This document shows, in pieces, positions 23,930 to 30,843 of a stretch of 33,926 nucleotides of DNA. The stretch covers positions 1-33,926 of the forward strand of contig JAFVXN010000131.1 in assembly GCA_017501125.1 (NCBI GenBank), in the 5' to 3' direction. Origin of the DNA: Clostridia bacterium (lineage in GTDB: Bacteria > Bacillota > Clostridia > Christensenellales > Borkfalkiaceae). The notes beneath the pieces are model-generated. The model ran no database searches and was not told the DNA's origin. It saw nothing but the letters and a program-made list of their open reading frames with translations. Numbering within the stretch: the first letter of the stretch is position 1; the number at the start of each line of letters is the position of its first letter. The position numbers and the translations under genes were made by a program.

Positions 23930-24048
23930 AAGCCGTATATGCGGCGCGATACGGCGTCGAGGTGCGTTGGTTGCTTGGTCGCGTACGTCTAAGTACGCTC
24001 CCGTCACAACCGCCTTCTCTCCTTGTCTCGCTTGCATCTACGCCTTTT
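23928..24048 (+). repeat. Interspersed hairpin repeat, copy F
   Basis: Outer stem GTATATGC (23935-23942)/GCATCTAC (24034-24041), extended by AAAG and CTTT flanks; core GCGATAC (23946-23952)/GTCTCGC (24025-24031), in which the A-T pair of other copies has become G-C; GGTTG (23969-23973)/CAACC (24007-24011); apical GCGTAC-GTCTAA-GTACGC (23981-23998). The left arm overlaps the rpe stop codon. Confidence 0.85.
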
Positions 24049-24060
24049 ACATAGTATAAA
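24032..24060 (+). promoter_or_regulatory. Possible promoter embedded in repeat F
   Basis: TTGCAT (24032-24037) lies in the conserved 3' arm of repeat F, and TATAAA (24055-24060) is 17 bp away. It would transcribe the DUF6440-like gene with a leader of about 20 nt. Confidence 0.5.
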
Positions 24061-24086
24061 ATTTCCGTATGGAAAAGGAGGAAAAA

Positions 24087-24275
24087 ATGATGAAAAAAGA
24101 GAACAGATTCGTCGTGATACATAAGGAAGGCACGACGTGGAAAAACGAAGGGATAAGACAGTTGCTCGTCGACAAAGAGACGGGAGTCACCTACCTTTGC
24201 TGGTTGTCTGGCTACGGCGCGAGTTTGACACCGTTGTTGGATACGGAAGGCAAGCCGATCATCACCAAACTATAA
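24087..24275 (+). CDS. DUF6440-like small protein
   Basis: A 62-residue protein containing RFVVIHKEGTTWKNEGIRQL, then VDKETGVTYLCWLSGYGASL and TPLLDTEGKPII. This VDKETGV-YL ... LTPLLD-GKP pattern recalls the small DUF6440 family of Clostridia, whose function is unknown. There are no membrane segments. The AAGGAGG site at 24075-24081 suits either the ATG at 24087 or the next codon, also ATG. It is a single-gene unit bounded by repeat F and a strong terminator. Confidence 0.75.
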   Translation: MMKKENRFVVIHKEGTTWKNEGIRQLLVDKETGVTYLCWLSGYGASLTPLLDTEGKPIITKL

Positions 24276-24280
24276 AAACA

Positions 24281-24307
24281 AAAAACGGGCATAAAGCCCG
24301 TTTTTTT
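24281..24307 (+). terminator. Terminator after the DUF6440-like gene
   Basis: AAAAACGGGC (24281-24290), ATAAA loop, GCCCG and T7 (24296-24307): a strong intrinsic terminator six bases after the stop codon. Confidence 0.95.
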
Positions 24308-24331
24308 GTCAATAAAATAGTGGTACACGCG

Positions 24332-24359
24332 AAAAAAGGCTGCCCCGAAAGGGACAGCC
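24332..24359 (-). terminator. rpmB terminator
   Basis: On the minus strand, GGCTGTCCC (24359-24351), loop TTTC, GGGGCAGCC (24346-24338), then T6 (24337-24332). It faces the preceding plus-strand terminator, separating the two convergent units. Confidence 0.92.
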
Positions 24360-24385
24360 GTAATTCCTTTAAGAAATAGCCGTCA

Positions 24386-24568
24386 TTAAACGCGTTCTGC
24401 CGTTTTGAGGCATCTTGCGCAAACGTATCCGTTGACTTCCTTGCCGTTTTCGACGTAAGAAACCTTTTGAACGTTTACTTTGAAGGTTCTTCTCGTTTTA
24501 CGGTTGGAGTGGCTTACGTTGTTGCCGGACGCTTGACCTTTCCCACAAATGCTGCATACTCTGGACAT
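24386..24568 (-). CDS. rpmB: 50S ribosomal protein L28
   Basis: A 60-residue large-subunit protein reading MSRVCSICGKGQASGNNVSH, then SNRKTRRTFKVNVQK, typical of bL28. Cys5, Cys8, Cys50 and Cys53 form the zinc-binding (C+) version. The true start is at 24568, after GGAGGTG. The frame stays open upstream to 24847, but that part spans the promoter. Divergence from asp23-fakA-recG is a conserved Firmicute arrangement. Confidence 0.97.
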   Translation of the reverse strand: MSRVCSICGKGQASGNNVSHSNRKTRRTFKVNVQKVSYVENGKEVNGYVCARCLKTAERV

Positions 24569-24646
24569 ATTAACACCTCCGCTTTTTGCGATAAATTTAC
24601 TTAAGTTAGTTTGCGATTTTTCCCCTCGGGCGAAAACAGCAATAAT

Positions 24647-24675
24647 AATATAGCAAATATTTAGGGAAAAATCAA
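24647..24675 (-). promoter_or_regulatory. rpmB promoter
   Basis: Minus strand TTGATT (24675-24670), 17 bp, TATATT (24652-24647) with extended TGC. The leader is about 70 nt. Confidence 0.75.
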
Positions 24676-24735
24676 TCAAAATCAAGGCGAAAAAGGCAAA
24701 AAATAAAAAAATATTTACTAATTTTAGGAAAACAC

Positions 24736-24764
24736 TTGCTTTCGCGCGAGAAATGTTGTAAAAT
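24736..24764 (+). promoter_or_regulatory. Promoter of the asp23-fakA-recG unit
   Basis: TTGCTT (24736-24741), 17 bp, TAAAAT (24759-24764). The transcript would start near 24771, leaving a short leader of about 18 nt with TTGGAGAAG as ribosome binding site. Confidence 0.7.
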
Positions 24765-24788
24765 AAAAAGGTAAATTGGAGAAGTATT

Positions 24789-25139
24789 ATGTCGGTAAAT
24801 ACCAGCAACGCATACGGAAAAATTTCAATATCCGATTTGGCGATCACGAAGGTGGCGTCCCATACCGCGATGGAAAGTTACGGCATCGTGGAGATGGTTT
24901 CGCGCCGTTTTACGGACAGCCTTGCGGAATTATTGAAAAAAGATACGGGCGGGAAAGGCGTGAAGATTACCACGTCTGGCAATAGGATTTACATCGACGT
25001 ATACGTCGTGATTAAGTACGGCGTCTCCATCGTTGCGGTGGCGGAGTCTTTGAAAGAGGCGGTCAAGTACAAGGTGGAAAGGTTCACGGGTATGATCGTC
25101 GAGACCGTTAACGTCAACGTCATCGGGGTCAAATTATAA
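24789..25139 (+). CDS. Asp23/Gls24 family envelope stress protein
   Basis: A 116-residue protein of the Asp23/Gls24 (YloU) family. It begins with a short N-terminal strand region (GKISISDLAI), and carries YIDVYVVIKYGVSIVAVAES and MIVETVNVNVIGVKL, the alternating beta pattern of the family. In staphylococci Asp23 is membrane-anchored and linked to cell-wall stress; the role of this YloU-type copy is not established. It is placed directly before fakA, as in Bacillus (yloU-yloV). Confidence 0.92.
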   Translation: MSVNTSNAYGKISISDLAITKVASHTAMESYGIVEMVSRRFTDSLAELLKKDTGGKGVKITTSGNRIYIDVYVVIKYGVSIVAVAESLKEAVKYKVERFTGMIVETVNVNVIGVKL

Positions 25140-25141
25140 GC

Positions 25142-25177
25142 AGGCGGACACCGCCTTATACGCGCGCAGGGGCGCGC
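25142..25177 (+). other. Two GC-rich hairpins between asp23 and fakA
   Basis: AGGCGG-ACA-CCGCCT (25142-25156) and GCGCGC-AGGG-GCGCGC (25162-25177) lie right after the asp23 stop codon. There is no T-run, so they are more likely RNA stability or processing structures than terminators. Confidence 0.5.
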
Positions 25178-25244
25178 ACAATCACACGCTTTGCAGTCGG
25201 CAATTTTGCCCCCTTAACTACTACTGATTAAAGGAGCATATCAT

Positions 25245-26888
25245 ATGCAAAAAACGATAAATAGCACCGAATTTCGTAAGATGATTCTTGTGGGTGCAAA
25301 GGCTTTAGAGAACAATCGCGCCAAAGTTGACGCGCTCAACGTATTCCCCGTTCCCGACGGAGATACGGGTACCAATATGTCCTTGACGATGCAGTCGGCG
25401 GTCCGCGAGATTACCGCTTGCACCTCCAACGCTTTTATGGAGGTCTGCGACGCCGTCTCTAAAGGCGCCCTCAAAGGCGCAAGAGGCAACTCCGGCGTTA
25501 TCCTTTCCCAGATTTTGCGCGGTATCTGTGCAGTTTTGAGAGAGTGCGGGGCAGAATTTGACGTAAAAACCTTCGCGAAAGCGATGGAAAACGGCACGAA
25601 AGTTGCTTACGGTGCCGTGGCTGTACCCAAAGAAGGTACGATTTTGACCGTCGTTCGTATGATGAGCGAACACGCCGTTAAGGTGGCGGGCAAAAAGAAA
25701 ACTTTTGAAGAATTCTTCGCGGAAGTCATCGACGCGGGCGAAAAAGCGCTTGCTTTGACGCCGGAACTTCTCCCCGTCTTGAAAAAAGCAGGCGTCGTAG
25801 ACAGCGGTGGCGTCGGTTTGATGACGATTATCAAGGGCTTTGCCTCCGTCATCACGGGCGAAGAGGTGGCTGACGTCGACACGGAAGTCGCCGAACAAGC
25901 CCCTACGGACGATTTTGGCGACAATTCCGATATCATCAATCTCGATTTGGGCGAAATTCAATTCGCGTACTGTACGGAATTCTTCATCATCAACCTCAAA
26001 AAGAGCACGACGCTGTCCGATATCGACAGATTGCGTGAAAAACTCCTCAATTTGGGCGACTCCGTCATCTGTATCGGCGATCTCGACCTCGTAAAAGTGC
26101 ACGTCCACACCAACCAACCTGGCAAGGCACTCACCTACGCGCTCGAACTTGGCGAACTTGACCGTCCTAAAATTGAGAATATGCTCGAACAAAACCGTCA
26201 ACTTCGTGCCAAAATGGAGGCGGAGAAGAAGGAAATGGGTATGCTTGCCGTCTGTGCAGGGCAAGGTCTTGCTGAGATTTTCAAAGATTTGGGCGTAGAC
26301 CGCGTCATTGAAGGGGGTCAAACGATGAACCCCAGCGCGGACGATATCGCAACGGCGGCGCAACGCATCAACGCGGAACACATCTTCATCTTCCCCAACA
26401 ACAAAAACATCATCTTGGCGGCGGAACAAGCAAAGGATTTGGTGGAAAATCGTACGATTCACGTAATCCCTACCAAGAACGTACCTCAAGGCTTTGCGGC
26501 GGCGCTCGAATTCAACCCTGAGGCTAGCGCGGCTGAGAACAAAATCAATATGTTGCACGCCCTCGAGAACGTAAAAGCGGGTCAGGTCACTCACGCTGTC
26601 CGTGACACCTCCCTCAACGGTTTCTCCATCAAGGCTGGCGACATCATCGGCTTGGACGACAAGAAGATTTTGGCTAAGACGAAGTCTGTCGACGATACGG
26701 TACTCAAACTCATCGAAAAGATGAAAGAGGAGTTCCACCAAGTCATCACCCTCTACTACGGCGAGGACGTAAAAGAGGAAGAGGCGGAGGCGCTTTGCGC
26801 GAAAATTGCAGAGCAGTATCCCGATTGTGACGTCGATTTCCATCGTGGCGCACAGCCTGTATACTTCTATTTCATCTCTTTGGAATAA
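25245..26888 (+). CDS. fakA: DAK2 domain fatty acid kinase subunit FakA
   Basis: The ATP-binding subunit that phosphorylates fatty acids held by FakB (DegV) proteins, feeding exogenous fatty acids into phospholipids. The DAK2 ATP-site motif NVFPVPDGDTGTNM is at 32-45 and GARGNSGVILSQILRG at about 80-95. The middle and C-terminal FakA domains follow (LVKVHVHTNQPGKAL, then NKNIILAAEQA). Length 547 matches the family. AAAGGAG precedes ATG 25245. No fakB gene lies in the window; a PlsC-type acyltransferase is encoded at 30844-31974, in a separate unit. Confidence 0.95.
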   Translation: MQKTINSTEFRKMILVGAKALENNRAKVDALNVFPVPDGDTGTNMSLTMQSAVREITACTSNAFMEVCDAVSKGALKGARGNSGVILSQILRGICAVLRECGAEFDVKTFAKAMENGTKVAYGAVAVPKEGTILTVVRMMSEHAVKVAGKKKTFEEFFAEVIDAGEKALALTPELLPVLKKAGVVDSGGVGLMTIIKGFASVITGEEVADVDTEVAEQAPTDDFGDNSDIINLDLGEIQFAYCTEFFIINLKKSTTLSDIDRLREKLLNLGDSVICIGDLDLVKVHVHTNQPGKALTYALELGELDRPKIENMLEQNRQLRAKMEAEKKEMGMLAVCAGQGLAEIFKDLGVDRVIEGGQTMNPSADDIATAAQRINAEHIFIFPNNKNIILAAEQAKDLVENRTIHVIPTKNVPQGFAAALEFNPEASAAENKINMLHALENVKAGQVTHAVRDTSLNGFSIKAGDIIGLDDKKILAKTKSVDDTVLKLIEKMKEEFHQVITLYYGEDVKEEEAEALCAKIAEQYPDCDVDFHRGAQPVYFYFISLE

Positions 26889-26911
26889 GGTATATTTATA
26901 AAATTAAAGGG

Positions 26912-26962
26912 TATAATTATTCATAAGTAAAAAGCGGGCGGAGAGAGGTTTTCTTCCGCCCG
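26912..26962 (+). promoter_or_regulatory. -10 box and hairpin ahead of recG
   Basis: TATAAT (26912-26917) lacks a good -35 box. About 18 bp later CGGGCGGA (26935-26942) pairs with TCCGCCCG (26955-26962), followed only by ATTTCC. It may be a weak terminator of fakA or a 5' hairpin of a recG transcript. Confidence 0.45.
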
Positions 26963-27005
26963 ATTTCCATAAAAAACAAAGATTGCGATAAAGGAGGGTA
27001 AAAAT

Positions 27006-29015
27006 ATGCGCTTGTCTGCGATAAAGAGCATAGGCGAAAGACGCGAGAAAGATTTTGCGCGCCTTGGCGTGAACAGCGTGGAAGATTTGCTCTCTTTTTA
27101 TCCGCGCGCCTATCTGGATCTAACCCAGCGCTCCCTGTTGAAGGGCGCGTATCACAACGACGTCGTGCTCATCGCCTGCGAGGTGTTGCGCTTGGCACCC
27201 GTCTACTACGGTGGGCCGAAGAAGACGGTGAAGGCGTATTGTAGCCAAGACGGCTATCCTTTCACCGCCGTATGGTTCAATCAGCCGTACGTGGCGCAAA
27301 AACTGCAACCAGGTAGTTATTTATTCTACGGACGGGTGCAAAATAAGTTTGGGCAGGTCACTTTGGTCAATCCCACCTTCGAGCCGCTCGATAGGACGAG
27401 GAACTTGCAGGGGATTATCCCCGTGTATCCTCTTTCGGGAGGGCTCACGCAAAAGGTGGTGAGGGGTGCGGTGCGCGAGGCGTTGCGCCTTGTCGAAAGG
27501 CAATCCGTCCTCCCTTTTCCTATTCAAAAGAAGTACAACTTTTCCTCGCTGACCTCGGCGCTCTATAAGGTTCACGCGCCGAAAACTCTCGACGAGATCT
27601 CCGTCGGCGCAGAGCGTATCGCCTTGGAGGAATATTTCGTCCTCCTCTCCGCTTTCCAGTTGATAAAGGGCGGAAAAGAGAACGTAAGAGTGCATAAATA
27701 TACATCGACGGCGACGGCGGTTAAGGAGTTCGCGACGCGCTTTCCCTTCGAGTTTACGGACGGGCAAAAGAAGGCGGTTAACGAAATCTACGAGAATCTT
27801 CGCGCGCCCGTCGTGATGAATAGGCTTGTGCAAGGGGACGTCGGTAGCGGTAAGACAGCGGTGGCGCTGTGTGGGATTTTTATGGCGGTCGACAGCGGTT
27901 ATCGTGCGGCGTATCTATCCCCGACGGAGGTGCTGGCGGAGCAAAACTACGCCCTTTTGCAAAGATATTTCCCCGACAAAAAGGTGGGGTACTTGGCTGG
28001 TGGTATGACGGCGAAGGAAAAGAAGGAGATGAAGGCGCGCATAGCCGCAGGCGAGATAGATATCGTGTGTGGCACGCACGCAATTTTGCAGGCGGACGTC
28101 GTGATCCCCGATCTTTCCTTTATCGTGTGTGACGAACAGCACCGCTTTGGCGTGGCGCAACGCAACGCCCTCTCCGAAAAAGGGGTTTGCGTCGATACGC
28201 TGGTCATGAGTGCGACGCCCATCCCCCGTACGTTGTCTTTGATCGTCTACGGAGATCTTGACGTGACGACGATTACGGACAAGCCCAAGGAGAGGCAGGA
28301 GATTGCCACGTCCATTATTCCTCAATCCCGCTACGGCGATATGTTAGATTATATTGCGCGGGAGACGAAGGCGGGCAAGCAGGCGTATTTCGTCTGCCCT
28401 AAGATAGAAGACGACGACGGCGAGGGGAGCCTCATCAGCGTTAAGGAATTGTACGAAGAACTCTCCGATAGGTTGCCGTCTACCCGTCTTGCTCTTCTCC
28501 ACGGCAAGATGAAGGAGAAGGAAAAGGCGGAGATTATGGCGGATTTCAAGGCGGGCAAGACGGACGCACTCGTCTCGACGACGGTCATCGAGGTCGGCGT
28601 CGACGTGCCCAACGCCACGATTATGGCAATCTACAACGCCGAGAGGTTCGGTCTGTCCCAGTTGCACCAGTTGCGAGGCAGGGTAGGTCGCGGCGCGGAA
28701 AAGAGTTATTGTTTTTTGCTGGTGGGTAGCGAAACGCCCGAGGCGAAGGAAAGATTGACGGCTTTTAAGGGCACGACGGACGGTTTTGCCATCGCAGAAA
28801 AGGACCTTGAGATGCGTGGCGGTGGCGACTTCTTAGGCACCAGACAATCGGGCAAAATGCTGGGCGAGATTAAGAATTTACGCTACGGTATGCAGACGGT
28901 GCTCGCGGCGAAGCGGCTTTGCGAAGAGGCGTTTTCAGGCGGGTACGATTTGACCGATTTGAAAGCGGCGGCGCTCAAAAAATACGAGTCCTTAAAGGAC
29001 GTCGTACTCAACTAA
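27006..29015 (+). CDS. recG: ATP-dependent DNA helicase RecG
   Basis: RecG reverses stalled replication forks and processes branched DNA. The N-terminal part contains the wedge (OB) domain that splits fork DNA. Walker A GDVGSGKT ends with Lys283-Thr284, the DEQH box is at 376-379 (CDEQHRFGVAQR), and motif VI includes QLRGRVGRG. The TRG region near EMRGGGDFLGTRQSG is diagnostic. Length 669 is normal. The start follows AAAGGAGGG. It is the last gene of the unit and is closed by a strong terminator. Confidence 0.97.
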   Translation: MRLSAIKSIGERREKDFARLGVNSVEDLLSFYPRAYLDLTQRSLLKGAYHNDVVLIACEVLRLAPVYYGGPKKTVKAYCSQDGYPFTAVWFNQPYVAQKLQPGSYLFYGRVQNKFGQVTLVNPTFEPLDRTRNLQGIIPVYPLSGGLTQKVVRGAVREALRLVERQSVLPFPIQKKYNFSSLTSALYKVHAPKTLDEISVGAERIALEEYFVLLSAFQLIKGGKENVRVHKYTSTATAVKEFATRFPFEFTDGQKKAVNEIYENLRAPVVMNRLVQGDVGSGKTAVALCGIFMAVDSGYRAAYLSPTEVLAEQNYALLQRYFPDKKVGYLAGGMTAKEKKEMKARIAAGEIDIVCGTHAILQADVVIPDLSFIVCDEQHRFGVAQRNALSEKGVCVDTLVMSATPIPRTLSLIVYGDLDVTTITDKPKERQEIATSIIPQSRYGDMLDYIARETKAGKQAYFVCPKIEDDDGEGSLISVKELYEELSDRLPSTRLALLHGKMKEKEKAEIMADFKAGKTDALVSTTVIEVGVDVPNATIMAIYNAERFGLSQLHQLRGRVGRGAEKSYCFLLVGSETPEAKERLTAFKGTTDGFAIAEKDLEMRGGGDFLGTRQSGKMLGEIKNLRYGMQTVLAAKRLCEEAFSGGYDLTDLKAAALKKYESLKDVVLN

Positions 29016-29033
29016 TATCACGATTATAGCAAG

Positions 29034-29063
29034 ACAGCCTTCCTTTTTTGGAAGGCTGTTTTT
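29034..29063 (+). terminator. recG terminator
   Basis: Ten-base perfect stem ACAGCCTTCC/GGAAGGCTGT with a T6 loop and T5 tail. Confidence 0.95.
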
Positions 29064-29152
29064 ATTCGTAAATTCGTACATGGTATGGGTAAAACGGTCA
29101 AAATCCCACAAAAAACCCGCAAAAAAGACAAAAAGCGGCTATGTGTAAGAGG

Positions 29153-29158
29153 TATAAT
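29153..29158 (+). promoter_or_regulatory. Candidate -10 box of minD
   Basis: TATAAT 37 bp before the minD ATG, following a terminator. No -35 match is seen at the expected distance, so the call rests on position and the perfect hexamer. Confidence 0.45.
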
Positions 29159-29194
29159 TGCCCTTGGCAAGGATTGCTTGGAGAGGACGGAAAA

Positions 29195-29965
29195 ATGGCA
29201 AGAAGGATAGTTTTTACGGGTGGAAAGGGTGGCGTAGGCAAGACGACGGTATGTGCGTACTTGGCGGCAAACCTCGCTAAAAAGGGCGCACGAGTGCTAA
29301 TCGTCGACGCAGATTTTGGGCTGAATAACGTCGACGTGGTATGCGGGGTGGAAGGGAACAACGTCTACGATCTTATCGACGTAATCGAGGGTAAATGCCG
29401 CGCAAAACAAGCGCTGATTAGGCACCCCGATTACCCTACCTTATACATATTGCCGAGCAACCGTTCTTCGCCTGAAAGGTACGTTTCTCCGCAGGCGTTG
29501 AAGGTGGTGCTGGACGGGCTGGAAGGGAATTTTGATTTTCTATTTATCGACAGTCCCGACGGGGTGGAGGCGGGCTTTCACCGTGCGGTGGCTTGCGCGA
29601 AAGAGGGGATCGTCGTGACCACGCCGCACATCACTTCGCTTCGTGACGCAGATAAGGCGATAGCCCTGCTTAGCAGTTATCGGTTGGAGTCGGTGTCTCT
29701 CGTCGTCAACAGGGTGCGAGGCGACAAGGTGTTATCGGGTGATAGTCTGTCGCCCGAGGAGATTGCCGAATTGCTTGCCATACCCTTGATAGGGGTAATC
29801 CCTGAGACGGATAGGTTGGACGGAGGTGCATACGACGACGGGGGCAAGCCGTTTCGATTGCTAGCGACGGGGCTGGTTTCGGGGAAAAAGCGTATCTTTG
29901 ACGCAACGAAAAAATATCGAGGGCTACTGGGCGCTATCAGCCGCGCCGTAAGGAAAAGTCTATGA
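29195..29965 (+). CDS. minD: Septum site-determining ATPase MinD
   Basis: A membrane-cycling ATPase that positions the division site. The deviant Walker A KGGVGKT is at 11-17, the Walker A' region reads VDADFGLNNVD, and the switch segment is IDSPDGVEAGF (most MinD have IDSPAGIE). The C-terminus YRGLLGAISRAVRKSL has the amphipathic membrane-targeting pattern. Length is 256 (usual 260-270). ATG 29195 follows GGAGAGG by 8 bp; the longer frame from 29141 begins upstream of the -10 box. minC is not next to it. The following gene overlaps by 4 bases. Confidence 0.92.
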   Translation: MARRIVFTGGKGGVGKTTVCAYLAANLAKKGARVLIVDADFGLNNVDVVCGVEGNNVYDLIDVIEGKCRAKQALIRHPDYPTLYILPSNRSSPERYVSPQALKVVLDGLEGNFDFLFIDSPDGVEAGFHRAVACAKEGIVVTTPHITSLRDADKAIALLSSYRLESVSLVVNRVRGDKVLSGDSLSPEEIAELLAIPLIGVIPETDRLDGGAYDDGGKPFRLLATGLVSGKKRIFDATKKYRGLLGAISRAVRKSL

Positions 29966-30192
29966 ATATGAGCGAAGAATTTAGCCGTGCATACGGCGTT
30001 TTGCAGGCGGATAAAGCGCCGATGGGCGAGGGGTGTAAATCGCTCGTTTTGCAGGATTTGGCAGAGAAGTTTTCTCAATATTTTGATTTGGCTAGCCCCC
30101 CTAAGATGACGATCAAAGAAAAAAAGGGGAAGACGGTAGTAGAGATTACCTTCGAGGCGGAGCGCGTCAAAAAATTCAACGTGATTAAATAG
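29962..30192 (+). CDS. Probable divergent MinE
   Basis: A 76-residue protein translationally coupled to minD through an ATGA overlap. The spacing of hydrophobic residues in VLQDLAEKFSQYFDL and MTIKEKKGKTVVEITFEAER follows the MinE topological-specificity domain, and YGVLQADKAP aligns with its RLQ-VLA-DR segment. The usual N-terminal membrane-binding sequence is shortened, and no clear A-x-x-R-L is present. MinE stimulates MinD ATPase and drives its oscillation. Identification rests mainly on position and pattern. A second ATG two codons on is an alternative start. Confidence 0.62.
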   Translation: MNMSEEFSRAYGVLQADKAPMGEGCKSLVLQDLAEKFSQYFDLASPPKMTIKEKKGKTVVEITFEAERVKKFNVIK

Positions 30193-30208
30193 CGTAAAAG
30201 GCGACGAA

Positions 30209-30237
30209 AAAGCGGTGGGCTTATAGCCCACCGCTTT
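30209..30237. terminator. Bidirectional terminator between minE-like gene and minus-strand unit
   Basis: AAAGCGGTGGGC/GCCCACCGCTTT (12-bp perfect stem) with a TTATA loop. On the minus strand it continues into T5, making it strong for the membrane protein gene; on the plus strand the tail is CACTTTT, weaker. Confidence 0.9.
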
Positions 30238-30252
30238 CACTTTTATTAATTA

Positions 30253-30831
30253 TCAAAAGAAAATTTCCGTATCGTCGTTGTTTTGCGTGCCGTCCAGCCT
30301 GCCGGAATAAGCGTCGTTTTCCAGTCTTTCCATATCGCGGGCGAATTCGTCTGCGACCTTTTCGATGGCTTTCGTCGTGCGGTATTTGACGTATTTATAC
30401 AGCGAATAGATAAGTTCCTTTGCGTAGATGAATACGAGCAAAATGCACGCGAAAATCATAGCGATAATCGACCAAGCGTCCGTCGACTGATTGACGATTG
30501 TGACCGTCAAAACGAAGAGAAGAGTGACGCTGATAAGGCGCAGGGCGATACGTGCGATCTGCGCGATAGAAAAGGTGGCGCGAAGAAAGACGTTGTTTTT
30601 GTCCATCAAGAGGTGCTTGATAAAGGAAAAGACGGTCAAAAGGATAAACACGAGGCACTCGACGCCGAGGACTGCGAGCAAGGCTATGCTGACGGCGATA
30701 TCCGTGTGCGTGAAGGCAACGACGGCGCCGAAAGCGACGTACGCCAAAAAGCAGACGGCTTTGAATAAAAGCCACGCGTGTTTAATAGATTTTACGGTGC
30801 CGTAAGTGGCGTCGATAAAATAATCCCACAT
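30253..30831 (-). CDS. Four-helix membrane protein of unknown function
   Basis: I recognise no family in this 192-residue protein. Four hydrophobic segments lie near residues 20-40, 46-72, 92-113 and 119-137, followed by a charged, acidic cytoplasmic-type tail (EKVADEFARDMERLENDAYS) ending DDTEIFF. It starts 12 bp after the acyltransferase stop codon, so the two form an operon. A function linked to lipid or envelope metabolism is suggested only by that neighbour. Confidence 0.8.
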   Translation of the reverse strand: MWDYFIDATYGTVKSIKHAWLLFKAVCFLAYVAFGAVVAFTHTDIAVSIALLAVLGVECLVFILLTVFSFIKHLLMDKNNVFLRATFSIAQIARIALRLISVTLLFVLTVTIVNQSTDAWSIIAMIFACILLVFIYAKELIYSLYKYVKYRTTKAIEKVADEFARDMERLENDAYSGRLDGTQNNDDTEIFF

Positions 30832-30843
30832 AGGGTCAAACTC

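Noticed and set aside
7801..24048. Hairpin repeats as ordinary MITEs
   Set aside because: MITEs should have conserved terminal inverted repeats. Here the ends vary most between copies while still pairing, and no target-site duplications are obvious. Not excluded for copies C and E, which share their ends.
24569..24847. N-terminal extension of rpmB
   Set aside because: It crosses the rpmB promoter and the divergent asp23 start; L28 begins at MSRVCSICGK with GGAGGTG upstream.
25305..26843. 512-codon minus-strand ORF opposite fakA
   Set aside because: Long, but it mirrors the codon bias of fakA, matches no family by eye and lacks its own start signals. FakA motifs on the plus strand are unambiguous.
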